NCBI RefSeq assembly: GCF_020640915.1
Contig: NZ_JADWDC010000005.1
Location: forward strand, 80,122 to 144,121
Direction of reading: 5' to 3'
Source: Waterburya agarophytonicola KI4
GTDB lineage: Bacteria > Cyanobacteriota > Cyanobacteriia > Cyanobacteriales > Xenococcaceae
DNA length: 64,000 nt
Positions 9,732 through 18,633 of the stretch are shown here, one piece after another (within the stretch, counting starts at the first letter, position 1; each line of letters starts with the position of its first letter). The notes under the pieces are model-generated. The model ran no database searches. It was not told the origin of the DNA and saw only the letters and a list, made by a program, of their open reading frames with translations. Made by a program: the position numbers and the translations under genes.

Positions 9732-10095
9732 GGTATCTAATGGTATTTAAGGATATGTAAATTTGTTCATTATATCTATGTAGTGATTTTCAGAACATTT
9801 TAAATTTTAATGATCGCAATCTTATTGATTTAGCCATTCTATCAATAATTGGACTTGATTTACACATTGGTAATCAAGACAAAAAAATCTTGTGTGTATT
9901 TTAATTTCTTCTTAAGAATTACTGAAAACCTCCTAATTATATGTTTCCTATCTCTAAATTTCAATTGAATTTTGATGTTTTTCTAGTTTTTGCACGGAAA
10001 AGTCATTTTCATAGTTGCGGTGGCAATTTTATATGTTAATATGTATTTCGTGGCAAACAAAGATTCAGTGAAATGCGTCTTTGATAAATATGAAA
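9732..10095. other. Intergenic region upstream of tRNA-Asp
   Basis: This 364-base AT-rich stretch between the GTG start of the TPR gene and tRNA-Asp contains no reading frame that looks coding. The only feature I can point to is a possible promoter for the tRNA: TTGCGG at 10015-10020 and TAATAT at 10037-10042, spaced 16 bases. The rest of the region shows no clear hairpin or repeat. Confidence 0.5.
10015..10042 (+). promoter_or_regulatory. Possible sigma70-type promoter of tRNA-Asp
   Basis: TTGCGG and TAATAT hexamers with a 16-base spacer lie about 54 bases upstream of the mature tRNA 5' end. This is a match by eye only and other AT-rich hexamers occur nearby. Confidence 0.3.
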
Positions 10096-10169
10096 GGGAC
10101 TGTAGTTCAGCTGGTTAGAATGCCTGCCTGTCACGCAGGAGGTCGCGGGTTCGAGTCCCGTCAGTCCCG
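10096..10169 (+). tRNA. trnD: tRNA-Asp (anticodon GTC)
   Basis: A 74-nt cloverleaf. The acceptor stem GGGACTG pairs with CAGTCCC, with discriminator G at 10169. The anticodon arm is CCTGC-CTGTCAC-GCAGG with anticodon GTC, and the T arm carries the usual GGTTCGAGTCC. CCA is not encoded. Single-copy here with no neighbouring tRNA. Confidence 0.97.
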
Positions 10170-10223
10170 TATATTTTTAACTACTACATTTTTGTTGTTT
10201 AAGTAGTTCATCAACTAGGGAAC

Positions 10224-10251
10224 TGATGAAATAGATTTGATGAAATAGATT
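10224..10251. repeat. Perfect 14-bp tandem duplication
   Basis: The unit TGATGAAATAGATT occurs twice back to back (10224-10237 and 10238-10251) downstream of tRNA-Asp. It lies in non-coding DNA and just before a hairpin at 10265-10286. Confidence 0.85.
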
Positions 10252-10264
10252 ACTTCTACATGAA

Positions 10265-10286
10265 CTACTCCTAGCTCACGGAGTAG
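10265..10286. terminator. Hairpin downstream of tRNA-Asp
   Basis: CTACTCC (10265-10271) and GGAGTAG (10280-10286) form a 7-bp stem with an 8-nt loop. The copy AGGAGT shortly after could give an alternative pairing. There is no T-tract, so a role in termination or RNA processing is only a possibility. Confidence 0.4.
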
Positions 10287-10380
10287 GTAGGAGTATCCTA
10301 AAATCACGTTTGGGTTGCGGGTCTTATTCCGCTTCTAGATAAAGATTTCACATTTTCGTTAAAAATAGTTAAATTGATCG

Positions 10381-11109
10381 CTATTTGGTCAATATACATA
10401 TTGATTGTCCTAAATTACCTTTGACCGACATTTCTGCACCGTTGTCCCAGGTGACAACACCTTCGAGGATATCAATATGAGGCTTATCTCCATCAAATAT
10501 TTCCAAGATCGAAAGTTCTAAATATTGCGCCCAGGATTTGATGCCATCTCGACTAATAAATTGGTTAAGAACGCTATCGGGGTTGAGATCGTTTAAAGAA
10601 CCTTGAAAAACCGCCCAATGAGAAGGAATATAAAATTCTAAAAACGAGAAAACCAGCTTTCCTCCTGGTTTGAGTACTCGTTTTGCTTCTGCTAAATATT
10701 TGTAACTTTGTTCGTGAAGCAGATGAGTTAAGACTGAAAAGAAACAGACAAAATCTGCTGAATTATCTGGTTCGGGGATAGTCAATCCTGGTGCTTGATA
10801 AAACTTCCAATCTGCTCTTTTGGTAACTTTTCGAGCATAGTTAAATAATTCAGGAATAACATCTATGCCAACATAAGAACCCGTTAAATATTCTTTGAGT
10901 TGAAAAGCCAATCTTCCACTACCACAACCTACGTCGATAACCGTATCTCCTCGTTGTAATCCCAGTTGTCTGAGCAAATAATATTCTAATAAGCCTCCCG
11001 CTTCAAAGTTGCCTCCAATTGCTAAAGATAGAGCCTCGTCTTCATCGTATTCTTGCTGTAAATCTTGTACTTTTTGGGTATAACTTTTAAGATAATCAGG
11101 TTTGTTCAT
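10381..11109 (-). CDS. Class I SAM-dependent methyltransferase
   Basis: A 242-aa Rossmann-fold methyltransferase. Motif I is clear (VIDVGCGSGRLAF, about residues 58-70), followed by the acidic end of strand 2 (YVGIDVIPEL) and motif post-I/II (DNSADFVCFFSVLTHLLHE) and III (LKPGGKLVFSFLEF). These place it in the Methyltransf_11/25 group; the substrate cannot be told from sequence. It is transcribed away from the adjacent PhyH-family gene, with only 111 bases between the two starts, so the promoters must be divergent in a short region. ATG start at 11109. Confidence 0.85.
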   Translation of the reverse strand: MNKPDYLKSYTQKVQDLQQEYDEDEALSLAIGGNFEAGGLLEYYLLRQLGLQRGDTVIDVGCGSGRLAFQLKEYLTGSYVGIDVIPELFNYARKVTKRADWKFYQAPGLTIPEPDNSADFVCFFSVLTHLLHEQSYKYLAEAKRVLKPGGKLVFSFLEFYIPSHWAVFQGSLNDLNPDSVLNQFISRDGIKSWAQYLELSILEIFDGDKPHIDILEGVVTWDNGAEMSVKGNLGQSICILTK

Positions 11110-11220
11110 ATTGATCGTGTTAGAAAATTAATTAGCTAATCCAGACAATAAGCAGGAATTCAGAGTTAAAGTATCATGATACACAGGAATTAACCTAATA
11201 CTGCTCTCGATCTAATTTTG

Positions 11221-12195
11221 ATGTTTAAGTTATTCAACCGTTTTAAATCTTTAAAATCAAACACCAGTAATTCAAAATCCAATTCAGGTACTTTTCACCC
11301 CGACACTCCTGTAATTCCCCAAAATTCTGTCGATATCCAAAATATTTCGGTTTTCCGCCGCGAAAACTTTCCCCAAAACGAACCTACTCCCTGGTTAGAT
11401 CGCCCAGATGCAGCCGAACTAGTCAAAAAACTAGTCGCTAACAAAACCCTCTCTCCAGAAGAAGGAGAACTTTGCTATAAATGGAGCGAAAATGGCTATG
11501 TAATCATCCCAGGTTTGTTTGATCGAGCTACTTTAGACAGTGCTTGGACAGAATACGAACGGGCGATCGCCGATGGTAAGATTAAGCCAGAAGAAGCTTG
11601 TGTGGTTAATGGCTTACCTGGGAGAAATCTCAACACCCATTTTCAGGTTAAGCAAATCGAACAATTACTCCGCGATCGCCGAATGACTAATATTATTAGT
11701 ATGTTATTGGGGGCAAAATGCTTACCATTCCAAACCATTACAGGGCATAACGGTTCTCAACAACTAGAACATTCTGATGCCATCCACATGACCACCTATC
11801 CCATGGATTATTTGGCTGCAACCTGGACGACTTTTGAAGATATCGATCCTGATTCTGGTCCCTTGGTTTATTATCCCAAAAGCCATCGCATTCCCCATTT
11901 TCTTAGTCAAGAAGCCGAAATTAGCACTGATGAATTCGAGCGAGGGGGTTATATCCCCTATCATGAGAAATACGAACCCCAATTGCAAAAAATCATTAAA
12001 TCCCATCAACTTGAGCCTAAATATTTTCATGCAAAAAAAGGAGATGTTTTGATTTGGCACTCAAACCTAATTCATGGAGGCTCTCCTAGAAAAAACATGC
12101 AGCTTTCTCGCAACGCTTTAGTTTGTCATTATTTTGCCGCAGGCTGCATTTGCTACCACGATTTGGCATCTAGCATTTCTCATGTTCACAGCTAA
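11221..12195 (+). CDS. Phytanoyl-CoA dioxygenase (PhyH) family Fe(II)/2-oxoglutarate oxygenase
   Basis: A 324-aa protein with the facial triad of PhyH enzymes: His184-x-Asp186 in LEHSDAIHM and the distal His285 in NLIHGGSPR, with a downstream Arg for 2-oxoglutarate. GDVLIWH before the distal His is typical. The open frame begins with TTG at 11218 directly followed by ATG at 11221; I chose the ATG. The N-terminal 50 residues are polar and low in complexity. The substrate is unknown; family members hydroxylate lipids, antibiotics and small metabolites. It precedes gcvH by about 90 bases in the same direction, so read-through is possible but a functional link is not evident. Confidence 0.85.
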   Translation: MFKLFNRFKSLKSNTSNSKSNSGTFHPDTPVIPQNSVDIQNISVFRRENFPQNEPTPWLDRPDAAELVKKLVANKTLSPEEGELCYKWSENGYVIIPGLFDRATLDSAWTEYERAIADGKIKPEEACVVNGLPGRNLNTHFQVKQIEQLLRDRRMTNIISMLLGAKCLPFQTITGHNGSQQLEHSDAIHMTTYPMDYLAATWTTFEDIDPDSGPLVYYPKSHRIPHFLSQEAEISTDEFERGGYIPYHEKYEPQLQKIIKSHQLEPKYFHAKKGDVLIWHSNLIHGGSPRKNMQLSRNALVCHYFAAGCICYHDLASSISHVHS

Positions 12196-12288
12196 TTTTA
12201 ATTTACTGAAAAACTACAGCAGGTAAAACGCACAGAATTTCTAATCCTTGTTGTAAACTATATTCTACTCGCGATTAAGGTGATAAAA

Positions 12289-12690
12289 ATGGAGATAGAC
12301 TATCCAGAAGATTTAAAATACCTAGATACTCACGAATACGTGCGTTTTGATGGAGAAATTGCCACAATTGGAGTTAGTGCTTTTGCTCTCGATCAGTTGG
12401 GTGACGTGGTTTTTCTGGAGCTTCCAGAAGTAGGAGATGCCATCGAAGTAGGAGAAACATTAGGCACAATTGAATCAGTCAAAGCAGTAGAAGATCTCAA
12501 CCCTCCAGTATCAGGAACAGTCATTGAGCGCAACGAAACAGCCATAGATGCACCTGAAACTTTAGCAGAAGATCCTTATGGTGAAGGCTGGTTGATCAAA
12601 GTTAGGCTAGACAATCCCGACGAGGAACTAGATGATGTTCTCTCGGCTGCGGAATATCGCGCTCAAGTTGAAGGAATGGATGGAGAATAA
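12289..12690 (+). CDS. gcvH: Glycine cleavage system H protein
   Basis: The lipoyl-carrying shuttle of the glycine cleavage complex (photorespiratory glycine to methylene-THF, CO2 and NH3). It is 133 aa from ATG 12289; the frame opens at GTG 12280, but the AAGG just upstream at 12277-12280 sits correctly for the ATG, and homologs begin with the same [13 protein letters not shown] block. The lipoylated lysine is Lys65 in [12 protein letters not shown]. The conserved GEGWLIK near the C-terminus is present. gcvP follows on the same strand; gcvT and lpd are not in the window. lipB, needed to lipoylate this protein, lies at 49.3 kb. Confidence 0.97.
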   Translation: MEIDYPEDLKYLDTHEYVRFDGEIATIGVSAFALDQLGDVVFLELPEVGDAIEVGETLGTIESVKAVEDLNPPVSGTVIERNETAIDAPETLAEDPYGEGWLIKVRLDNPDEELDDVLSAAEYRAQVEGMDGE

Positions 12691-12800
12691 TTGAACCAAC
12701 GGGGAGATAGTGCTTTGAAACTGTTGATAAGATTAATTTGGTGATAATAGTTTCTTTTACCGAACAAATTTGTTAACCTTTATTACAAATATATAAACCA

Positions 12801-12843
12801 AGTGGTTGCGTCAATATTTAAAGCGGTGCGCCACTATTTTTTT
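12801..12843 (+). terminator. Weak hairpin plus T-run in the gcvP leader
   Basis: AGTGG (12801-12805) can pair with CCACT (12831-12835), followed by a run rich in T (ATTTTTTTTA). The stem is only 5 bp with a long loop. It could end the gcvH transcript or act as an attenuator before gcvP, 30 bases from its ATG. I found no glycine riboswitch consensus in this 183-base gap. Confidence 0.35.
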
Positions 12844-12873
12844 ACTTAAACCCAAGTAATATTTTTTATTAAC

Positions 12874-15801
12874 ATGGTTAATCTGAACTCGGCTGTAGAG
12901 TCCCAAACTGCAAAAGTTAACAAGAATATTAGTACAAGCCCACCTAGAGAGAATACATCTTTGTTTGCCGAGCGACATATTGGAACAAACGAGCAGGAAA
13001 TACAAGAAATGCTGCAAGTTTTGGGATTAGCTAGTTTAGACGAACTAATCAATAAGACTATTCCCCCTGCAATTCGTCTGATTCAGCCCTTAAATTTGCC
13101 CCCAGCTTTAAGCGAATCAGCAGCTTTGGCAAAATTGAAAGCGATCGCATCTCAAAACCAAGTTTATCGCTCTTTTATTGGCATGGGTTATCACAACTGT
13201 ATAACTCCTCCTGTAATTTTACGAAACGTCTTAGAAAACCCTGGTTGGTATACCTCTTATACTCCCTATCAAGCAGAAATTGCCCAGGGAAGACTAGAAG
13301 CCTTGCTCAACTTCCAAACTATGATTATCGAGCTAACAGGCTTGGAAATCGCCAATTCTTCCCTATTAGATGAAGGTACGGCAGCAGCAGAAGCGATGAG
13401 CATGAGTTATGGCTTGTGTAAAACTAAAGCCAATGCTTTTTTTGTGGATGCAGGTTGTCATCCTCAAACCATTGAAGTAATTAAAACCCGCGCTTTACCT
13501 CTAAAAATAGAAGTAATTGTCGGTGACTATAATTTGTTTAATTTTTCTACACCAATATTTGGCGCATTGCTACAGTATCCCACTACAGAAGGTACAGTTC
13601 GAGATTATAGTCAGTTTATCGATCGCGTCCACGAAGCAAAAGCCCTCGCCACCGTAGCAGCAGATATTCTCAGCTTGGCTTTATTAACTCCCCCTGGGGA
13701 ATTTGGGGCAGATATTGCCGTAGGAAGTACTCAAAGGTTTGGCGTACCCTTGGGTTATGGAGGGCCTCATGCAGCTTATTTTGCTACTAAAGAAAAATAC
13801 CAAAGACAAGTACCAGGAAGAATTGTGGGAGTTTCTCAAGATGCTACGGGGAAACCTGCTTTGCGTCTAGCCCTCCAAACTAGAGAGCAACATATTAGAA
13901 GAGAAAAAGCTACCAGTAATATTTGTACCGCGCAGGTTTTATTAGCGGTAATAGCTTCCATGTATGGAGTGTATCACGGTAGATCGGGCATAAAAGCGAT
14001 CGCCCTGCGGGTTCATCAGCTTACAGCAGCTTTGGCAGCAGGTTTACAACAGCTAGGATATAGTATTGCATCCCCAGATTTTTTTGATACTATTCGGGTC
14101 GAAACAGGGGATAAAAAGGCGATAGATTTAATCGAGATTGCTGCGGATAATAAAATTAATTTACGTTGGTTAGACGATCGCGCCCTCGGCATCTCTTTAG
14201 ATGAAACTACCAGTCAAGAAGATGTGATTCTTCTCTGGCAAATCTTTGCAGGTAATCTGGAATTGCCTTTTGAAGTGGCAGAATTACTCAACCACCAATC
14301 ATCAAACCTCAAAACCGAGTATCTACGCACTAGTGACTATTTAACCGAAAAAGTATTCAATCGCTACCATTCCGAAACAGAATTATTGCGCTATCTCCAC
14401 CAACTAGAAACCAAGGACTTGTCCCTGACAACTTCGATGATTCCCTTGGGTTCTTGTACCATGAAGTTGAACGCCACAGCCGAAATGATTCCCGTAACTT
14501 GGGCAGAATTTGGTAACATTCATCCTTTCGCCCCTTTAGAACAAGCGCAAGGCTATCAGCAGCTATTCCAAGAACTCGAAGAATGGTTGGGAGAGATTAC
14601 GGGTTTTGCTGGTATTTCCCTACAACCCAATGCAGGTTCTCAAGGAGAGTATGCGGGGCTACAGGTAATTCGTCAATATCATCAATCTAGAGGAGAATCT
14701 CACCGTCATATCTGTCTAATTCCCGAATCAGCCCACGGAACAAATCCCGCTAGTGCGGTAATGTGTGGGATGAAGGTAGTTGCTGTAAAATGCGATCGCG
14801 ATGGCAACATCGACCTCAAAGATTTGCAAGTAAAAGCAGAAAAGCATCAAGATCATTTAGCTGCCTTAATGGTGACTTATCCCTCCACTCATGGAGTATT
14901 TGAGGCGGGAATTAAAAGTATTTGCGCAGTTGTCCATCAATGTGGCGGACAAGTATATATGGATGGGGCAAATATGAATGCCCAAGTAGGTCTGTGTCGC
15001 CCAGGAGATTTTGGCGCGGATGTCTGTCACCTCAACTTACACAAAACCTTTTGTATTCCCCACGGTGGTGGCGGTCCAGGCGTTGGACCCATTGGAGTCA
15101 TGCCTCATTTAGTGCCGTTTCTTCCTGCAACTCCCACCACACCCCAAGATGCTAGCCCGATAGGAGCAATTTCTGCTGCACCTTGGGGTAGTGCTAGTAT
15201 TTTGGTTATTTCTTGGATGTATATCGCTATGATGGGGACAGAGGGCTTAACTCGGGCGACTCAGGTAGCGATTCTCAATGCTAACTACATGGCAAAACGT
15301 CTCGAACCTAATTACTCGGTATTGTTTAAAGGAGAATCTGGTTTTGTCGCCCACGAATGTATTATCGATTTACGTCCGCTAAAAAAAGAAGCGAGAGTGG
15401 AAGTGGATGACGTAGCCAAGCGACTTATGGATTTTGGATTTCACGCCCCTACGGTATCTTGGCCTGTAATTGGTACGGTAATGATCGAGCCTACGGAAAG
15501 CGAATCAAAAGAGCAACTAGACCGCTATTGTGAAGCAATGTTAGCTATCTACAGAGAAGCAAAAGCGATCGCCCATGGGGAGATAGACAAAGACAACAAT
15601 CCTTTGAAAAACGCCCCCCACACTGCCGAATCCCTAATCTGTGGCGACTGGAATCGTCCTTATACTCGCGAACAAGCAGCCTATCCCGCCCCCTGGACTA
15701 AAGAACATAAATTTTGGACTCCTGTAGGTAGAATCAATAATGCTTACGGCGATCGCAACTTAGTCTGTTCTTGTGTGGGGATGGAAGCATATCAGGATTA
15801 G
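12874..15801 (+). CDS. gcvP: Glycine dehydrogenase (decarboxylating), P protein
   Basis: A 975-aa homodimeric-type P protein with N- and C-terminal halves fused, matching the usual length of about 960-980. It decarboxylates glycine and transfers the aminomethyl group to lipoyl-GcvH. Visible marks: the entry block [15 protein letters not shown], the [16 protein letters not shown] region, and the PLP lysine in [17 protein letters not shown] (about residue 723), followed by the glycine-rich loop. The C-terminal half ends with GDRNLVCSC. The ATG at 12874 gives a short, variable leader before the conserved start, as in homologs. It follows gcvH after 183 bases and is convergent with the alpha/beta hydrolase. 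Confidence 0.97.
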   Translation: MVNLNSAVESQTAKVNKNISTSPPRENTSLFAERHIGTNEQEIQEMLQVLGLASLDELINKTIPPAIRLIQPLNLPPALSESAALAKLKAIASQNQVYRSFIGMGYHNCITPPVILRNVLENPGWYTSYTPYQAEIAQGRLEALLNFQTMIIELTGLEIANSSLLDEGTAAAEAMSMSYGLCKTKANAFFVDAGCHPQTIEVIKTRALPLKIEVIVGDYNLFNFSTPIFGALLQYPTTEGTVRDYSQFIDRVHEAKALATVAADILSLALLTPPGEFGADIAVGSTQRFGVPLGYGGPHAAYFATKEKYQRQVPGRIVGVSQDATGKPALRLALQTREQHIRREKATSNICTAQVLLAVIASMYGVYHGRSGIKAIALRVHQLTAALAAGLQQLGYSIASPDFFDTIRVETGDKKAIDLIEIAADNKINLRWLDDRALGISLDETTSQEDVILLWQIFAGNLELPFEVAELLNHQSSNLKTEYLRTSDYLTEKVFNRYHSETELLRYLHQLETKDLSLTTSMIPLGSCTMKLNATAEMIPVTWAEFGNIHPFAPLEQAQGYQQLFQELEEWLGEITGFAGISLQPNAGSQGEYAGLQVIRQYHQSRGESHRHICLIPESAHGTNPASAVMCGMKVVAVKCDRDGNIDLKDLQVKAEKHQDHLAALMVTYPSTHGVFEAGIKSICAVVHQCGGQVYMDGANMNAQVGLCRPGDFGADVCHLNLHKTFCIPHGGGGPGVGPIGVMPHLVPFLPATPTTPQDASPIGAISAAPWGSASILVISWMYIAMMGTEGLTRATQVAILNANYMAKRLEPNYSVLFKGESGFVAHECIIDLRPLKKEARVEVDDVAKRLMDFGFHAPTVSWPVIGTVMIEPTESESKEQLDRYCEAMLAIYREAKAIAHGEIDKDNNPLKNAPHTAESLICGDWNRPYTREQAAYPAPWTKEHKFWTPVGRINNAYGDRNLVCSCVGMEAYQD

Positions 15802-15825
15802 GTAGCTGAGGACTTGGAGACTGTG

Positions 15826-15847
15826 GAGACAAAGCATGCCTTGTCTC
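15826..15847. terminator. Probable bidirectional terminator between gcvP and the hydrolase
   Basis: GAGACAA (15826-15832) and TTGTCTC (15841-15847) form a 7-bp stem around an 8-nt loop between two convergent genes. The T-tract is poor on the plus side, so strength is uncertain. Confidence 0.5.
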
Positions 15848-15850
15848 TTC

Positions 15851-16721
15851 TTACGCCCCATTTCTCCCTAAAACCCCTGAAATAATCTCCGCAACTTCTC
15901 CTGGGGCTTCCACCATGGCTAAATGACCGCAGTCGGGTATAGCGAATACATTACTATCTTGATTGGAAAACAGGTAGTGGAAACTAGCCAAATGATTGAC
16001 ATATTTTATTTCCATCACTTTATCTTTTTCTCCTGCAATGAAGTAAACTGGTTGTTTTAGTCGCGATACTAATTGGGGTAATAAGTGTACTTCTGCTTCG
16101 GTAGTTGATTCTAACAATGCACCCAATGCTGCTTCTCCATCAGCCTGAATAAAGTCAATAATTCTTTGACGACCCCACTTTAAATCTAACGGTCGCGCTA
16201 CCATCATGCGGGAAAAAAACACGCTCAAAAATGGTATATAACGCAACCAGTCAGGACGAAATTTTACTAATTGTCGACCTGCATTCCGAAAGCGTTCAAA
16301 TTCCTCTTTTAAATAAATCCCGCCGCCTGCATTAAGACCAATTACTCCTTCGATAATTTCAGGACAGATATCTGCGGTCCACAAAGCAACGCTACCACCT
16401 AAAGAGTGTCCAATTATCCAAGCCCGTTCAATTTCCAAATTTTGTAGTAGCTCTTTCAAATCCTGGGCGTAGGCATTGAGACTATAGTTTTTAGATTTGC
16501 GGTCATTTTGACTAATTTTTGTAATCCTAGAGTCACCAAAACCTCGGGCATCGTAGATCAGACATTGATATTCCGACTGCAATAATTGCACCACAGGTTG
16601 CCAATAATTACGGCTTAAAAGCCAGCCATGAACGAATACTAACACAGGAAGCTTGGGGTTGGCAGCGGGGGGGGGTTAGCTCATAAAAATGAGGTATTTC
16701 CGATATACTAATGGATGGCAT
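15851..16721 (-). pseudogene. Alpha/beta hydrolase with an apparent +1 frameshift in a G9 (C9) run near its start
   Basis: The intact open part (15851-16645) is a 264-aa alpha/beta hydrolase: oxyanion segment FVHGWLLSR, nucleophile elbow GHSLGGS, and catalytic His in PDCGHLAM. That frame can only begin at GTG 16645, inside the first core strand. Upstream, an ATG at 16721 starts MPSISISEIPHFYELT, which leads into a run of nine C on the coding strand (16667-16675). Removing one C joins it perfectly to PAANPKLPVLVFVHGW, restoring a normal N-terminus of 25 more residues. So the gene as given carries one extra base in a homopolymer. It may be a sequencing or assembly error, a phase-variable tract, or a true mutation. 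Enzyme activity and substrate are not predictable. Confidence 0.8.
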
Positions 16722-16865
16722 TTTTTTATCGTATCATCATCTTTCAGAGCTTTTAGAAGCCTTTGGATTTAGTATAAAATGCTTTTGGGTCAGAAAATAG
16801 ACTAATATAACTAAGATATATAAATATATCCTGTTAAAATCACCAATCAATAAAGCCATATCCGC

Positions 16866-17390
16866 ATGGTGTTTTGGAAAAAACTGTTCAGTAATTCAGA
16901 TACAGTAGCAACATCAGAAACTACTGAGGCTGGTAATGGGTTATTAAACTCAGACAGCGACAATAGCGATCTGCCTCAAATAGTATTTAGTACCGATAGA
17001 GAACTAGATCTATACGAACTTGAGGAACTCTGCGATCGCGTTGGCTGGGCTCGCCGTCCTCTAAAAAAAGTCAAAAAAGCTATCAATCATAGTTTTTTGG
17101 TGGTTTCGATGTGGGAAGTTAAAAATAAAAAACGTCGTTTAATTGGTTTTGCTCGTGCTACCTCCGACCACGCTTTTAACGCCACTATTTGGGATGTTGT
17201 AGTAGACCCTACTTTTCAAGGTCGAGGTTTGGGCAAAGCAATGATGAAATATGCTATTACTCAATTACGCAGCGAAGATATCAGCAATATTACTCTTTTT
17301 GCCGACCCTCAAGTAATCGATTTTTATCAGCGACTTGGTTTTATTCTCGACCCCGAAGGTATTAAAGGGATGTTCTGGTATCCAGACTAA
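16866..17390 (+). CDS. GNAT-family N-acetyltransferase (plastid NSI/ycf52-like)
   Basis: A 174-aa protein with a polar leader of about 45 residues and one GNAT domain. The acetyl-CoA loop is [20 protein letters not shown] (motif A, Q/R-x-x-G-x-G/A), preceded by [19 protein letters not shown] and followed by [18 protein letters not shown]. The closest family I recognise is the cyanobacterial/plastid group related to red-algal ycf52 and plant NSI, which acetylates protein lysines or N-termini; this assignment is from memory of motif patterns. ATG at 16866. Promoter is not obvious in the 145 bases shared with the divergent hydrolase. Confidence 0.85.
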   Translation: MVFWKKLFSNSDTVATSETTEAGNGLLNSDSDNSDLPQIVFSTDRELDLYELEELCDRVGWARRPLKKVKKAINHSFLVVSMWEVKNKKRRLIGFARATSDHAFNATIWDVVVDPTFQGRGLGKAMMKYAITQLRSEDISNITLFADPQVIDFYQRLGFILDPEGIKGMFWYPD

Positions 17391-17402
17391 TTAGCACAAA
17401 GC

Positions 17403-17437
17403 AACTGACAACTGATAACTGATAACTAATAACTGAA
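17403..17437. repeat. Heptameric STRR, five units of the AACTGAT type
   Basis: Five consecutive 7-bp units: AACTGAC, AACTGAT, AACTGAT, AACTAAT, AACTGAA. They fill most of the gap between the GNAT gene and the reductase and end 11 bases before the latter's ATG. Such heptanucleotide STRRs are known from filamentous and other cyanobacteria. Confidence 0.85.
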
Positions 17438-17448
17438 TAGGAATTGCA

Positions 17449-18327
17449 ATGTATTTAGTAACTGGTGCTACGGGATCGTTAGGTAGAAGAATTGTCAAAC
17501 AATTGAGGAGTGATGACCAGCTAACAAGAGCCTTTGTGCGTTTATCTTCAAAATTTGGCGAATTGTCAGATCGGGGTGCAGATATTTTTATTGGTGACTT
17601 AAAGCAAGAAAGAGATATTGAGAAAGCTTGTCGCGATATAAACTATATTATCAGCAGCCATGGATCGGGCAATGACCCTCAAGCTCTAGACTATCGAGCT
17701 AATATCGATCTGATCGATCAGGCGATCGCTAATAATGTAGAACATTTTGTGTTTATTTCGGTTTTGGGCGTAGATCGCGGTTACGAAGATTCTGTGACTT
17801 TCAAAGCAAAACGAGAAGTAGAAAAGTATTTAATCAATAGCGGTTTGAGCTATACAATTCTGCGTCCTTCAGGATTTGCTAATAATCTTATTCCTCTAGC
17901 AGAAAGGTTTCGAGACACGGGAATATATTTATCTATTGGCGAACAAAAAAATCGTTCCTCAATCGTCAGTACTGACGATCTTGCCACAATTGCGATCGCT
18001 TCTTGCCAAATTGAAGCAGCAAAAAATCAAATATTTGCCGTAGGTGGACCCGATAGTCTCAAAAGAGAAGATATTCCTCGTATTTTCTCTCGTTTATTCG
18101 ATCGCGAACCAATTGTCATCAATCCACCCCTACAACTATTTGACGGTTTGAGAGCGGGAGTCGGTTTAATTAATCCCCAACTAAATAAGTCTTTGGGTAC
18201 ATTAAGGACTCTTTTAGCCCATGAATTTTACTGTACTCCAGAAGAAATATTTCGCTTAGAATCGACTTTTGCGATCGAGATGGAATCTCTAGAAAGCTTT
18301 CTGCGTCGTTATGTAGGACAAAGTTAG
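17449..18327 (+). CDS. NmrA/SDR-like NAD(P)-binding oxidoreductase
   Basis: A 292-aa atypical short-chain dehydrogenase. The dinucleotide-binding glycine motif is TGATGSLGRRIV at residues 5-16, followed by an acidic/basic region typical of NmrA-like proteins (FVRLSSKFGELSDRGADIFIGDL) and the NVEHFVFISVLGV strand; the catalytic Tyr-x-x-x-Lys of classical SDRs is not present, as usual for this group. The substrate is unknown. Start ATG 17449 follows the STRR repeat. A strong intrinsic terminator lies about 55 bases downstream, so it appears monocistronic or the last gene of a GNAT-reductase unit. Confidence 0.82.
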   Translation: MYLVTGATGSLGRRIVKQLRSDDQLTRAFVRLSSKFGELSDRGADIFIGDLKQERDIEKACRDINYIISSHGSGNDPQALDYRANIDLIDQAIANNVEHFVFISVLGVDRGYEDSVTFKAKREVEKYLINSGLSYTILRPSGFANNLIPLAERFRDTGIYLSIGEQKNRSSIVSTDDLATIAIASCQIEAAKNQIFAVGGPDSLKREDIPRIFSRLFDREPIVINPPLQLFDGLRAGVGLINPQLNKSLGTLRTLLAHEFYCTPEEIFRLESTFAIEMESLESFLRRYVGQS

Positions 18328-18379
18328 TCTCGGAGTTTTGAAATTAATTAATCAATTAATGCGATCGCATTAAAAATAG

Positions 18380-18415
18380 GTCAAGTTCGATTCAATCGAA
18401 CTTGGCTTTTATTTT
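18380..18415 (+). terminator. Intrinsic terminator after the NmrA-like gene
   Basis: A near-perfect palindrome, CAAGTTCGA (18382-18390) with TCGAACTTG (18396-18404) around a 5-nt loop, followed by GCTTTTATTTT. This is the clearest Rho-independent terminator in the window. Confidence 0.85.
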
Positions 18416-18633
18416 GACAATCCTCAATCGTATCTGCTTAATTTTGTCAAAACCATCGTAATTTTAGAATACTGTCTTAAAAAAGAGTCAGGAATGATTA
18501 TTTACTACTTATTACTTACTTAGCTATCTGGGTAAGTTGAAATTATGGAGCGATCGAAAATTATTTAATTTACAACCTATTAGTTTCGCTCGAATTTAAG
18601 TAACTAACGCCAAAGCAAATCACAAAAGTCATC
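18416..18633. other. Intergenic region upstream of the large M48 protease
   Basis: Between the terminator and the protease ATG there are about 218 AT-rich bases. I see no coding frame, no recognisable promoter hexamer pair and no repeat beyond loose TTACTTA copies near 18505. Confidence 0.4.

Noticed and set aside
12691..12873. Glycine riboswitch before gcvP
   Set aside because: The tandem aptamer consensus was looked for and not found here or before gcvH.
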